Assembly (NCBI GenBank): GCA_000403335.2
Contig: KE159629.1
Coordinates: 372,001-436,000 of the forward strand
DNA: 64,000 nt
Reading direction: 5' to 3'
From: Lachnospiraceae bacterium MD335
GTDB taxonomy: Bacteria; Bacillota; Clostridia; Lachnospirales; Lachnospiraceae
Positions 49,574-58,133 of the stretch are shown here, piece after piece. Numbering within the stretch: the stretch's first letter is position 1; every line of letters begins with the position of its first letter. Position numbers and translations under genes: made by a program. The notes under the pieces were generated by a model. It was not told the origin of the DNA and did no database searches. It saw nothing but the letters and a program-made list of their open reading frames with translations.

Positions 49574-51658
49574 TCAGATATTTACAAAGTCAACATCTGA
49601 AGAAACATGCTCGTCATAGTGCGCCCAAAACGCTTCATGCTCGCAAACAGGCATCTTACCGTTTGCAAGATATGCCGCATAAAGCTCCTGCGCACAGCTT
49701 TGCGCCTCCTGCAAAATTCCCGCATCCTGATAAATATCGCCAATCGTAAACTGAAACTGTCCGCTCTGCCGGATACCAAATAAATCCCCCGGTCCGCGCA
49801 GCCGCATATCTTCTGACGAAATAAAAAATCCGTCGTTGGATTTGTTCAGCACCTGCAAACGCTCCATAGTATCATTTTGACCTGTGGCGGTGATAAATAT
49901 ACAGTAGGACTGCTCTTTGCCTCTGCCCACGCGCCCCCTTAACTGATGAAGCTGTGCAAGCCCGAACCGTTCGGCATTTTCCACAAGCATAACCGTAGCG
50001 TTCGGCACATTAATTCCGACCTCAATCACCGTCGTGGAAACAAGCACGTCAATATGGTGGCTGGCAAATTCTTCCATAATATAATTCTTTGCCTTTGCTT
50101 TCATCTGCCCGTGAAGATAATCAATCCGGACAGACGACGGCAGCTCTTTTTTAAGCCTGTCCGCATAATCGACCACATTTTCAAGTATCGGCTGGTCTCC
50201 CATCAGTTCCTCGTTTGCTTCCACCATCGGACAGATAACATAAGCCTGTCTGCCAGCTGCAACCTCGTTTGCAATAAACTGATACGCCTTTTTGCGATAG
50301 TCCGTATTGACCACGCAGTTCTTAATTGGCAGTCTGTTTGCCGGCAGCTCGTCCATCACGGATATATCCAGTTCGCCATACAGGATAATTGCAAGCGTCC
50401 GCGGAATCGGCGTCGCGCTCATCACCAAAATGTGCGGCTGCAAGCCCTTCTGTGCCAATGTTTCACGCTGTTTCACGCCAAACCGGTGCTGCTCATCCGT
50501 AATCACAAGCCGTAAATTGTAAAAGTCCACATCATCCTGAAGCAGCGCCTGCGTACCTACGATAACATTGCAGGCGCCAAGCGCAATGCTTTCCTTTGTG
50601 CGTCGTTTTTCCCGTGCCGTCAAAGAGCCCGTCAAAAGGACAGGCTTAAACGGAAGGTTATATTTTTCGGCAAGCTCCGAGATTGTTTCAAAATGCTGTT
50701 TTGCAAGTACCTCTGTCGGCGCCATAAAAGCCGCCTGCGCATGGTTCATCACACACATCAGCATTGCAAGAATTGCTACAATCGTTTTTCCTGAACCCAC
50801 GTCTCCCTGAACAAGTCTGTTCATCAGATGTGCCGAACACATATCTTCCTCAATCTGCGCCCATACACGCTGCTGCGCATTGGTAAGCTGATACGGAAGC
50901 TTCTCAATAAAATCCCGACACGCATCAATGCGCATCATCGGACAATCATTGACCTCGCGCGACGCCATATCTTTAAGCACCATTACGGACACGATAAAAA
51001 ACAGAAATTCTTCAAACACAAGCCGTTTTCGTGCCGAAAGCAGTTCTTCCTTATTTGCCGGAAAATGAATTCCAAGCATTGCGGACTGTAAATTACAAAG
51101 CCCATATTTATGGCGCATGGATTCCGGAATGTAATCCTCCTCAAACGAAAGTGCATCTACAGCCGTTCGCACTGCCTTTGTAACGGCGACGACGGAAAGA
51201 CCTTTTGTTGTGGGATAAATCGGTGCAAGTCTGTGAAGATTTTTTTCAAACTCCTGCGGACCGATAATCTTTGGCTGCTCTAAGACCATTCGATTGTTTT
51301 TTAAGACGGCACGCCCCCGGAAAATACACTGCTTTCCTGTCTGTAGCATATTTTTCATATATGGCATATTAAAATATGTGATGTCACACGCGCCGCTTGC
51401 ATCTTTCACGCGAACGCTCGTGATCGTCATGTTTTTTCTGATATGAAGCGTTTGGGGAGCGCCTATAATCATTCCCCGTATGGCGTGTATCTGATTTGCC
51501 CGAAGCTCCCCAATGGAGACAAGATCACGCCATTCCTCGTAATCCCTCGGATAATGGGTAATCAGATCATGGACTGTAAAAATATTCAGTTTGTGATACA
51601 GTGCGGCTGTCTTTTCCCCGATTCCGCTTATCTTTGTGATTGGATCGCCAAGCTGCAT
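49574..51658 (-). CDS. recG: ATP-dependent DNA helicase RecG
   Basis: RecG remodels stalled forks and recombination intermediates. The ATG at 51658 (MQLGDPITKISGIGEKTAALY) gives 694 residues, the family norm, with GGGGA upstream. Wedge/OB domain about 55-150, then helicase motifs: LVQGDVGSGKTIVA (I), MAPTEVLAKQHF (Ia), DEQHRFGVKQRE (II), MSATPIPRTLAI (III), and STTVIEVGINVPNATVM and QLRGRVGRGKEQSYC (V and VI). Confidence 0.96.
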   Translation of the reverse strand: MQLGDPITKISGIGEKTAALYHKLNIFTVHDLITHYPRDYEEWRDLVSIGELRANQIHAIRGMIIGAPQTLHIRKNMTITSVRVKDASGACDITYFNMPYMKNMLQTGKQCIFRGRAVLKNNRMVLEQPKIIGPQEFEKNLHRLAPIYPTTKGLSVVAVTKAVRTAVDALSFEEDYIPESMRHKYGLCNLQSAMLGIHFPANKEELLSARKRLVFEEFLFFIVSVMVLKDMASREVNDCPMMRIDACRDFIEKLPYQLTNAQQRVWAQIEEDMCSAHLMNRLVQGDVGSGKTIVAILAMLMCVMNHAQAAFMAPTEVLAKQHFETISELAEKYNLPFKPVLLTGSLTAREKRRTKESIALGACNVIVGTQALLQDDVDFYNLRLVITDEQHRFGVKQRETLAQKGLQPHILVMSATPIPRTLAIILYGELDISVMDELPANRLPIKNCVVNTDYRKKAYQFIANEVAAGRQAYVICPMVEANEELMGDQPILENVVDYADRLKKELPSSVRIDYLHGQMKAKAKNYIMEEFASHHIDVLVSTTVIEVGINVPNATVMLVENAERFGLAQLHQLRGRVGRGKEQSYCIFITATGQNDTMERLQVLNKSNDGFFISSEDMRLRGPGDLFGIRQSGQFQFTIGDIYQDAGILQEAQSCAQELYAAYLANGKMPVCEHEAFWAHYDEHVSSDVDFVNI

Positions 51659-51689
51659 CCGCCTATCCCCCTGTCCATGCTTTTCCAAT

Positions 51690-53381
51690 CTACTCTGCCG
51701 ATATAATATAAGAATATATCGGCTGTCCGCCAAACTGAAGTTCGATATCGCAATCCGCATACGCTGCTTTCACTTTATCCGCAAGCTTTTGCGCCTGCAC
51801 CTCTTCCACGTCATCTCCGTAGTAGATGCTGATAAGCTTATAATCGTCCTGCATCATTTTTTCAACCATTTCATAGGCAACTGCCTGCATATCCGCGCCG
51901 ACCGAAAGAATGCCCTGATCGCCGATACCCATGAAATCCCCCTGATGAATTTCCTTATCGTCAATCATGGTATCCCTCACTGCATAGGTTACCTGTCCTG
52001 TCGCTACATTGCCTGCCTCACGCGTCATCACAGCCTCATTTTCCTCCACGGAAATATCCGGCACATAATTGATAATCGCCGTAATTCCCTGTGCTACTGT
52101 CTTTGTGGGAATTACAACAATATTTTTGTCTGTGGTAAGCTGACTTGCCTGGTTTGCCGCCAATACAATGTTTTTGTTGTTAGGGAAAATAAAAATATTG
52201 TCGGCATTGATTTTGTCGATTGCGTTGAGCATATCCTCGGTACTCGGGTTCATCGTCTGACCGCCCTCAATAATATAATCCACGCCAAGCGAACGGAAAA
52301 TCTCATTGATTCCGTCACCCACCGATACTGCAATAAAGCCGGTATCTTTGTGTTCCATAGGAACCTGTGTATCTTCGAATGCAGAAACGGAAGCGCCCTG
52401 CATCTCTTTTTCCATCATCTCCGAAACTTTTTCGTCGCGTTCCAAGCGCATGTTTTCTATGATAATCGTCGTCAACTGTCCGTATTTCAGCGCTCTTTGC
52501 ATTGCCAAACCAGGATCGTTTGTATGCACGTGCACCTTGACAATCTCATCATCAGCCACAACAACAATAGAGTCGCCAATTGATGTCAGAAACTCCTTAA
52601 AATCCGTTTCCTGCTTGGTGTGAAACGGTTTCTCCAGCATAATCAAAAACTGTGTACAATAACAGAATTTAATCTCCGCATTTGCCTGTGCTTCGATGTT
52701 GGAACTAACCGCACCTGTTTTGGGAGCAGACGCGGCAGCCTCCACGGAAAAATCAATTTCCTTGCCAAGAAACGCGTCCAGTCCGCCTTTCAATACTTCA
52801 ACCAAACCCTGTCCGCCCGAATCGACAACGCCTGCCTGCTTTAATACGGGCAGCATGTCGGGTGTTTGGGAAAGAACCACTTCCGCTTCCTTAATTACTT
52901 CCTTTATAAAAACTTCCAAGTCCTTCTCTCCTGCCACGGCAAGATCGTCGGCACGCTTTGCCGCCCCCTTCGCCACGGTGAGAATGGTACCTTCCTTTGG
53001 CTTCATAACCGCCTTATATGCCGTTTCAACTGCTTTATCACAGGCAGCGGCGAGAATTGCCACATTAATTGTATCGTACTCCCTGATAACCTTTGTAAAA
53101 CCGCGGAAAAGCTGCGAGAGAATAACGCCCGAATTTCCTCTTGCGCCTCTTAAAGAACCCGAAGAAATCGCTTTTGCAAGCGACACCATATCGGGATTTT
53201 CAAGGGCGGCAACTTCTTTTGCCGCGGACATCATTGTCATGGACATATTTGTACCGGTATCACCGTCTGGAACCGGAAACACATTCAACTCGTTAATCCA
53301 TTCTTTTTTGTTCTCTAAATTTTTTGCACCGGCTAAAAACATCTTTGCAAACATCTTAGCGTCGATTGTATTGAAACCCAC
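51690..53381 (-). CDS. fakA: Fatty acid kinase catalytic subunit FakA (DAK2 domain)
   Basis: FakA phosphorylates fatty acids bound to DegV/FakB proteins, feeding phospholipid synthesis. The 563-residue protein has the N-terminal DhaL-like nucleotide-binding domain with NVFPVPDGDTGTNMSMT and GARGNSGVILSQLFRGF, a middle domain, and a C-terminal DegV-like fold region (about 290-563). Next to the Asp23 family gene, as in many Firmicutes (yloU-yloV order). Confidence 0.94.
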   Translation of the reverse strand: MGFNTIDAKMFAKMFLAGAKNLENKKEWINELNVFPVPDGDTGTNMSMTMMSAAKEVAALENPDMVSLAKAISSGSLRGARGNSGVILSQLFRGFTKVIREYDTINVAILAAACDKAVETAYKAVMKPKEGTILTVAKGAAKRADDLAVAGEKDLEVFIKEVIKEAEVVLSQTPDMLPVLKQAGVVDSGGQGLVEVLKGGLDAFLGKEIDFSVEAAASAPKTGAVSSNIEAQANAEIKFCYCTQFLIMLEKPFHTKQETDFKEFLTSIGDSIVVVADDEIVKVHVHTNDPGLAMQRALKYGQLTTIIIENMRLERDEKVSEMMEKEMQGASVSAFEDTQVPMEHKDTGFIAVSVGDGINEIFRSLGVDYIIEGGQTMNPSTEDMLNAIDKINADNIFIFPNNKNIVLAANQASQLTTDKNIVVIPTKTVAQGITAIINYVPDISVEENEAVMTREAGNVATGQVTYAVRDTMIDDKEIHQGDFMGIGDQGILSVGADMQAVAYEMVEKMMQDDYKLISIYYGDDVEEVQAQKLADKVKAAYADCDIELQFGGQPIYSYIISAE

Positions 53382-53395
53382 TTCAAAAATCCTCC

Positions 53396-53752
53396 TTAAT
53401 CAATTACTCGAACACCTTCCACGTAGATGTTTACCTTTTCGATTTCGAGCCCCGTAAAGTTTTCTACCTTGTATTTTACACTGCTGATCAGATTGTCGCA
53501 TACCGTAACAATGCTGACGCCGTAGGAAACAATCACATGAAAATCAAGGATTAATTTATTATTCACAATGCTCACGGATATTCCATGCGTAATACTGTCT
53601 TTCATCAGGAGCTTTACCAAGCCGTCTTTCACATTTACCGATGCCATCCCGACAATGCCAAAACACTCCACGGCAACACTTCCCGCATACTGTGCAATGA
53701 CCTCGGGGTCGATATAAATATTACCCATATGAGTATTCATAGAACCTTTCAT
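53396..53752 (-). CDS. Asp23/Gls24-family protein (YloU-like)
   Basis: The ATG at 53752 has GGAGG 6 nt upstream; 118 residues starting MKGSMNTHMGNIYIDPEVIAQYAGS. The Asp23 domain signature ECFGIVGMASVNVKDG and the conserved C-terminal KVNIYVEGVRVID are present. Some members are associated with the membrane or with the FakA kinase by gene order; the molecular role is unsettled. Confidence 0.92.
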   Translation of the reverse strand: MKGSMNTHMGNIYIDPEVIAQYAGSVAVECFGIVGMASVNVKDGLVKLLMKDSITHGISVSIVNNKLILDFHVIVSYGVSIVTVCDNLISSVKYKVENFTGLEIEKVNIYVEGVRVID

Positions 53753-53894
53753 AGAAATCCTCCTTAAACAATAATTATTCTTATTATAACCTTTTTTGGA
53801 AAAAAAGGAAATATATATTTTGGCAGAATCACCATAATCTGTAAGAGTCATAAGAACAGAAACGAAAATAATTACACTTTTTACAAAAAAAGCC

Positions 53895-53923
53895 TTGCCA
53901 AATATCTGTTTTTTTGATAAGAT
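53895..53923 (+). promoter_or_regulatory. Predicted rpmB promoter
   Basis: TTGCCA (53895-53900), 17-nt spacer, TAAGAT (53918-53923). Confidence 0.6.
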
Positions 53924-53972
53924 ACTAATGTTGTGAATCAAATGACTGAATGTAGTCGAGGAGGTGCTAACG

Positions 53973-54158
53973 ATGGCAAAGTGTGATATTTGTGGCAAGG
54001 GCGTTCATTTTGGAAATAACGTAAGTCATTCTCATAGAAGATCCAATGCAATTTGGCATGCAAACATAAGAAACGTAAAATGCAAGGTAAACGGAGCTGC
54101 TAAGAGAATGCATGTATGCACAAGATGTTTACGTTCCGGTGCAGTAGAAAGAGCATAA
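53973..54158 (+). CDS. rpmB: 50S ribosomal protein L28
   Basis: A 61-residue ribosomal protein. The ATG at 53973 has GAGGAGG 8 nt upstream. The zinc-binding (C+) form: CDIC near residue 5 and CTRC near residue 48. SHSHRRSNAIWHANI is the conserved core. A single-gene unit, divergent from the Asp23 gene. Confidence 0.97.
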   Translation: MAKCDICGKGVHFGNNVSHSHRRSNAIWHANIRNVKCKVNGAAKRMHVCTRCLRSGAVERA

Positions 54159-54178
54159 TTTATCAATTCAACATAAAG

Positions 54179-54208
54179 AGGGAACATTGGACATGTTCCT
54201 TTTTTTGT
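54179..54208 (+). terminator. Intrinsic terminator after rpmB
   Basis: GGAACAT-tggac-ATGTTCC followed by TTTTTTT. Confidence 0.85.
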
Positions 54209-54210
54209 TC

Positions 54211-54325
54211 TAATCGAATATAGGAATGACGTTCTTCCCTGCTCGCGCGCCGGGCGTCCGTCAGCGAACCGATTTATCGGTTTGATGACATATTTTCATT
54301 TGGGCACCTGTGCGTAGAAAGGCAA
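54211..54325. repeat. Terminator-linked repeat of about 110 bp (family 2), copy 2
   Basis: Aligns along its full length with 40174-40288. Begins at the T-run of the minus-strand terminator of the J-domain gene and ends next to the rpmB terminator, so it fills the whole space between the two convergent units. Confidence 0.75.
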
Positions 54326-54356
54326 AAGCCAGCACTACCCTTCGTAATACTGGCTT
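54326..54356 (-). terminator. Terminator of the coiled-coil J-domain gene
   Basis: AGCCAG (54327-54332) pairs with CTGGCT (54350-54355) and the stem continues imperfectly; on the minus strand TTTTGCC follows. It overlaps the end of the gene. Confidence 0.6.
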
Positions 54357-54928
54357 CTAAGACTGTCATACTCTGTCTGTATCTTAATCAGCGTCTTGGT
54401 ATCCCCGCATTTGTTATCCGGGTGAAAAATCTTTAACAATTCCTTATAACGCTTACGGAGTGCAAGCTCACTGTCAACACCCCGAAAAAAGCTCGTCCCA
54501 TCATATGCGTCCGAAGCGCCCCCGTACTGATGTACGTTTGACCGGCTGTTCGCCCCTGACATCTTCTGCCTTCTGTATTTGCTGCGCTCATGCTCAAAGT
54601 TAAGCTTTTCACATTCAAGCGCTTTTTTGTCAAGCGCAAGCTGATGATACGCATCTTCTATAATCTTGAGCTTTTTCGCAATCAAAGCCTCATTGTCGTT
54701 AAAGCGTTTCTTAATCGCTTCTTCCCTGACATTCAATGCATTTTTTTCTTTTTCAAGCGTCTGCTTGATCTCCATAAGCTCATGGTTAAACTCCATAAGC
54801 TCGTCCCGTCTTGCCTGTATCCTTACCTGCTCCTGAAACATCCATGTTTTTAATTTCCGAATATCATCGGACATCTCGTCCTCACTATTCTTTAGTATCT
54901 CTTCAAACTTCACCATACCAATAACCAT
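54335..54928 (-). CDS. Coiled-coil protein with C-terminal J-domain-like region
   Basis: 197 residues (start 54928 or 54916; SD is poor for both). Residues about 20-125 are a continuous charged coiled coil (LMEIKQTLEKEKNALNVREE). A serine/glycine linker follows, then a region with the HPD tripeptide in ELLKIFHPDNKCGD, the hallmark of DnaJ J-domains that stimulate DnaK. The J-domain is at the C-terminus, the reverse of classical DnaJ order. The client is unknown. Confidence 0.75.
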   Translation of the reverse strand: MVIGMVKFEEILKNSEDEMSDDIRKLKTWMFQEQVRIQARRDELMEFNHELMEIKQTLEKEKNALNVREEAIKKRFNDNEALIAKKLKIIEDAYHQLALDKKALECEKLNFEHERSKYRRQKMSGANSRSNVHQYGGASDAYDGTSFFRGVDSELALRKRYKELLKIFHPDNKCGDTKTLIKIQTEYDSLRSQYYEG

Positions 54929-54982
54929 GCCTTTCTATCAATCATATGATCCTTTTGAAATTTGAATTTATAGCCGTTCCAC

Positions 54983-55126
54983 TTAGCAACAGCAGTTAAA
55001 CAGATTGTACCCGACAATGATAAAAATCGTAATCAGTATCAATCCGATCCATGTACTTCCGATAACAAGCATAAAGAGCATGCCAAAAGCAAAACATAAA
55101 ACAGAATATCCAATCAGCCTTCGCAT
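54983..55126 (-). CDS. 47-residue membrane protein, too short for usual gene calls
   Basis: ATG at 55126 (minus strand), CGGAG about 9 nt upstream, stop TAA at 54983-54985. The product MRRLIGYSVLCFAFGMLFML... has two short hydrophobic segments (about 5-21 and 25-43) and ends NLFNCCC. The reading frame is open with normal codons and sits between the J-domain and YtfJ genes on the same strand. Function unknown; an opposite-strand frame over the same bases is less convincing. Confidence 0.6.
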   Translation of the reverse strand: MRRLIGYSVLCFAFGMLFMLVIGSTWIGLILITIFIIVGYNLFNCCC

Positions 55127-55196
55127 CGCATATTACTCCGGCGCTTCCCTGTTTATTATTAAATTATATGCTCTGCCGTTCGAATCTTGACCCTTG

Positions 55197-55583
55197 TTAT
55201 TTATTTTCAGGAAAAGCCGCGCTGATTGCCTCGTCGTCAGCCGGCATATCGTTCTTTGACGTAAAACGGTCCAGCAAATCCGGAACCATGTCTATAATTT
55301 TATTGACGGTATCCTGATTTTTGATATTAACCAAACGTACCTGTCCGTTTTTAATGACCAGCACCGCGCTTGGGGACATCTTTCCCGTCATTCCGCCGGC
55401 TCCGCCGCTCTTCTTATCCTGTGATGACGCACCTGCACCGACACCGAAGGTAACGTCCACCAGCGGGATAATAATGGTATCGCCAATCTGTGTCGGTTCC
55501 CCTACGACTGTCTTTGAAGAGAGGAATGTCTCCATCCCCTTCATCATGGAATTAACCACACCGTTAAAATTGTTTTCAGACAT
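55197..55583 (-). CDS. ytfJ: GerW/YtfJ-family sporulation protein
   Basis: GerW-family proteins act in spore germination and are expressed late in sporulation. The ATG at 55583 has GGAGG 10 nt upstream and gives 128 residues. The signature FGVGAGASSQDKKSGGAGG, then SPSAVLVIKNGQVRLVNI, is diagnostic. Encoded directly downstream of a DUF2953 gene, as in Bacillus (ytfI-ytfJ). Confidence 0.9.
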   Translation of the reverse strand: MSENNFNGVVNSMMKGMETFLSSKTVVGEPTQIGDTIIIPLVDVTFGVGAGASSQDKKSGGAGGMTGKMSPSAVLVIKNGQVRLVNIKNQDTVNKIIDMVPDLLDRFTSKNDMPADDEAISAAFPENK

Positions 55584-55628
55584 AATCACAAAACCTCCAA
55601 AATTCCTTATTCCATTCCAAAGCATTGC

Positions 55629-56582
55629 CTACAAATCAAGCTGCTTACGAAGCCGCCTGATATTTTTATCTGTCAGAAACAGCCATGCAGTCCATAAAAA
55701 GACATATACGCTTATCCTTCCCCGAACCCAAAAACTGCCCTCCGCAATCGTTTGTTCAAACTCCGGCTGAATGTCAATTCTTCCCATATGCAGCGGATAA
55801 AGCATCCCCCATATGGCAAGCACGTTTCCAAGCACGGCAGGGTCTTCAAACCCCAAATGCAGCTTTGCCCCGTATTTCTGCGGACAAACATGTTTCAAAA
55901 TCCGCAAAAGCTGCTTTTTACAGAGTGCAAATGCCCGTTTTGTGCTTTCCTGCTGTAATAATTCCAAGTAATAATTTATGTTATCCTTAATCTTTCTCAT
56001 TATAACATAGATTTTCCGAAATGTGAACTTAATTTTTCTGAAAAATTCGAAAAATTTTATTAAAAATCGTTTAATTTTCTGAATAATTGTTATTTTATCT
56101 GTGTTTTCATCTTCAATTTTATTTTTTTCAAATTCATGCTCTGTCCGATTATCAGCCTGCAGCAGCGGATTTGTCGCACTGCTTTCTTCTTTCTTATTTG
56201 GTTCTTCTGTATCTGAATCCGTTTCATCAGCAGTGTTATCCGAAACGGACGCTGCCTGAATCTGCGGTTCTTCTTTTTTTTGTCTGCGGGGAGCGTCCTT
56301 TTTTGTTTTATGCTTTTTCAGATTGTCAAAAACCGGAATATAAAACAGCTTTGCCCTTATGTGAAACGGCTGTCCGCTCTGATACCGCACGGTTACGGCA
56401 GCAATCCCGATAAGCCAGTGCACCTTTGCAGAAACATCCGCACGATTGTCCGCGTAATTCCCGCCTGCTTTATACCGCACCGGTACAAACAACACAAACA
56501 ATACGAGCAGTATGATTATTCCAAGTATAACCAAAATACCGATTCCTATTATCTTTAGTATGGTTAATATTACTGATACCAT
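55629..56582 (-). CDS. DUF2953 membrane protein (YtfI-like)
   Basis: 317 residues with an N-terminal membrane segment (about 8-32: IGIGILVILGIIILLVLFVL), a domain with VPVRYKAGGNYADNRADVSAKVHW, a long acidic/lysine-rich linker (about 100-165), and a C-terminal region with LHLGFEDPAVLGNVLAIWGMLYP typical of DUF2953. Pairs with ytfJ; likely sporulation-linked. Mechanism unknown. Confidence 0.85.
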   Translation of the reverse strand: MVSVILTILKIIGIGILVILGIIILLVLFVLFVPVRYKAGGNYADNRADVSAKVHWLIGIAAVTVRYQSGQPFHIRAKLFYIPVFDNLKKHKTKKDAPRRQKKEEPQIQAASVSDNTADETDSDTEEPNKKEESSATNPLLQADNRTEHEFEKNKIEDENTDKITIIQKIKRFLIKFFEFFRKIKFTFRKIYVIMRKIKDNINYYLELLQQESTKRAFALCKKQLLRILKHVCPQKYGAKLHLGFEDPAVLGNVLAIWGMLYPLHMGRIDIQPEFEQTIAEGSFWVRGRISVYVFLWTAWLFLTDKNIRRLRKQLDL

Positions 56583-56651
56583 TCAAAACCTCTATTTCTT
56601 AATATCCTGCAAGCCGTTTGTTTCCGTGAGCAACGAGTCAAGTGGCTGCTT

Positions 56652-56674
56652 AAAACCAACCTTTGGTTGGTTTG
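56652..56674 (-). terminator. Terminator of the 116-residue gene
   Basis: AAACCAACC and GGTTGGTTT flank ttt; on the minus strand TTTT follows. 56583-56651 has no gene. Confidence 0.6.
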
Positions 56675-56697
56675 GACATATTGACGACTGCCGCGTT

Positions 56698-57048
56698 TCA
56701 ATTTTGATGCCTCGTAGCTTGCTGCGAGGTATTTGACTTTTGGGCAAAAAAGCATTTCACGTCATATCCGCCGGTCGTTTGAAACACATCTTCCAGGATT
56801 TGTGTTACCAACGACACCGCCTGCCCATAACCGGAAGCAAGTCCCACTATGTATGGCATATTTTCCTTTTTCTTATAATACGTCTGCTTTAACATTCCGC
56901 TATGATATATTTCAAGCAAATCCGTGCTTTTTGCCAATGCAACTACATAAATTGTGGGCTGCGGACGTCCTGTTCTTAATTTCCATTTGATTTTTTGCTG
57001 CTTGTTCTTTATGGAAGGACTCAAATACAGTCCTTTGCAAAAACGCAT
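56698..57048 (-). CDS. 116-residue protein of unknown function
   Basis: ATG at 57048 with GGGAG 9 nt upstream (minus strand). The middle is alpha/beta (PTIYVVALAKSTDLLEIYHS, then IVGLASGYGQAVSLVTQIL) and the C-terminus is a polar tail (QKSNTSQQATRHQN). No membrane segment. It lies between DUF2953 and NUDIX genes with a palindromic promoter region upstream and a terminator downstream, so it is a single-gene unit. Not recognised. Confidence 0.6.
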   Translation of the reverse strand: MRFCKGLYLSPSIKNKQQKIKWKLRTGRPQPTIYVVALAKSTDLLEIYHSGMLKQTYYKKKENMPYIVGLASGYGQAVSLVTQILEDVFQTTGGYDVKCFFAQKSNTSQQATRHQN

Positions 57049-57066
57049 ATCTACCAACTCCCATAC

Positions 57067-57108
57067 CCATTCGGGCGTGTATAATGTCTGTCGACATTAT
57101 ATCATAAA
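57067..57108. repeat. Promoter-proximal palindromic repeat (family 4), copy 2
   Basis: CCCATTCGGGCG then ATAATGTC-TGTC-GACATTAT (57081-57100). Pairs with the copy at 46487-46530 with a compensatory base pair. It lies in the promoter region of the 116-residue gene; TATAAT reads on the minus strand. Confidence 0.7.
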
Positions 57109-57123
57109 TCTTCGATTTATGAT
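57101..57123. repeat. Inverted repeat next to family 4 copy 2
   Basis: ATCATAAATC and GATTTATGAT are a perfect 10-bp inverted repeat around TTC, directly beside the palindrome. Confidence 0.55.
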
Positions 57124-57207
57124 CAACATTCGCCGTTCGCAAAATGTACAAGTCCACTTTGCTTTCTTGCGCTCATTATATCATACACTTCCAATTTTTA
57201 CAAACTG

Positions 57208-57233
57208 AAAAGAAGGTCACAAGACCTTCTTTC
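57208..57233 (-). terminator. Terminator after the NUDIX gene
   Basis: AAGAAGGTC and GACCTTCTT flank ACAA; on the minus strand TTTTCAG follows. Confidence 0.7.
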
Positions 57234-57255
57234 GTAACGAGTGTTATTTTCCACA

Positions 57256-57702
57256 TTATCGCGGCTTTATCCACTGTTTATTTTTCCTAAGATTCAAATA
57301 TTCCTGATATGCCTGTTCAAGAATCTGTTTCTCATTAGAAAATTTAAGCAAGTGATAGGCTTCATGGTACTTATAATAGCCTGAGTCAACAAAATATTCT
57401 TCGCGTTGGGGTTTCGAGTAGTAATTGTCTGCCATCATCAGATACCAGTGAACCTCCTTCTCAACGGTATCCTGCGGTACATTAAAGGAATATTCACTTT
57501 TACCGATATATTTCATCACAGATGCCTTGACACCTGTTTCTTCAAAAACCTCCCTCAGTGCAGTCTCTACATGTTTTTCCCCGCTTTCCACGGTTCCCTT
57601 CGGAAGAACCCAGCCCTCATACCGATTCTTAAAGTTCTTATACAAAAGGAGAATTTTCCCTCTGAATATAACCACGCCTCCACAACTAATAGCTTCAATC
57701 AT
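57256..57702 (-). CDS. NUDIX hydrolase
   Basis: 148 residues with the NUDIX box (GTVESGEKHVETALREVFEETGVKA, Glu-rich) preceded by GWVLPKG. It hydrolyses nucleoside diphosphate-linked compounds; the Tyr- and Trp-rich middle (EVHWYLMMADNYYSKPQ) is reminiscent of Ap4A-type members, but substrate is not set. Confidence 0.9.
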   Translation of the reverse strand: MIEAISCGGVVIFRGKILLLYKNFKNRYEGWVLPKGTVESGEKHVETALREVFEETGVKASVMKYIGKSEYSFNVPQDTVEKEVHWYLMMADNYYSKPQREEYFVDSGYYKYHEAYHLLKFSNEKQILEQAYQEYLNLRKNKQWIKPR

Positions 57703-57733
57703 GGCGTTTCCTCCTAAATGGTGTATGAGCTAT

Positions 57734-58090
57734 TTATTGAATGCTTTCCATAATACTGATAATTTGGCTTGTTTCAAAAGGCTTTGTCACAAATTCTGCC
57801 GCACCAAGTTTTATCGCGTCGAGCATTTTTCCCTTTTGTCCTGCTGCTGTTACCATTATGACCTTTGCAGCAGGATCGTATTCCTTTATTTTGACAAGTG
57901 TCTGAATGCCGTCCATAACGGGCATGGTAATATCAAGCGTCACATAATCAGGATGCAGCTCACAATATTTCTCGTAACCTGCCTGTCCGTCCTCTGCCTC
58001 GGCAATCACCTCATAGCCGTTTTCCGTCAGAATGTTATTAAGCATTGATCTCGAAGTCTTAGAATCATCAATTATCATAACTGTGCTCAT
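57734..58090 (-). CDS. Stand-alone CheY-like response regulator
   Basis: 118 residues, one receiver domain: MIIDDSKTSRSML (Asp pair), VTLDITMPVMDG with the phosphorylated Asp, VTAAGQKG (Thr/Ala switch region), and VTKPF (Lys). No output domain, so it acts by protein contact, as CheY does. Encoded 43 nt after the CheX-like gene in the same transcription direction. Confidence 0.92.
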   Translation of the reverse strand: MSTVMIIDDSKTSRSMLNNILTENGYEVIAEAEDGQAGYEKYCELHPDYVTLDITMPVMDGIQTLVKIKEYDPAAKVIMVTAAGQKGKMLDAIKLGAAEFVTKPFETSQIISIMESIQ

Positions 58091-58133
58091 ATTTTAATCT
58101 CCTTAAACTAAATAATCCGGTGTTGCGTCCTAT

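Noticed and set aside
55005-55190. 61-codon plus-strand frame
   Set aside because: The minus strand of the same bases holds a frame with an SD that fits gene direction; the plus frame has no SD.
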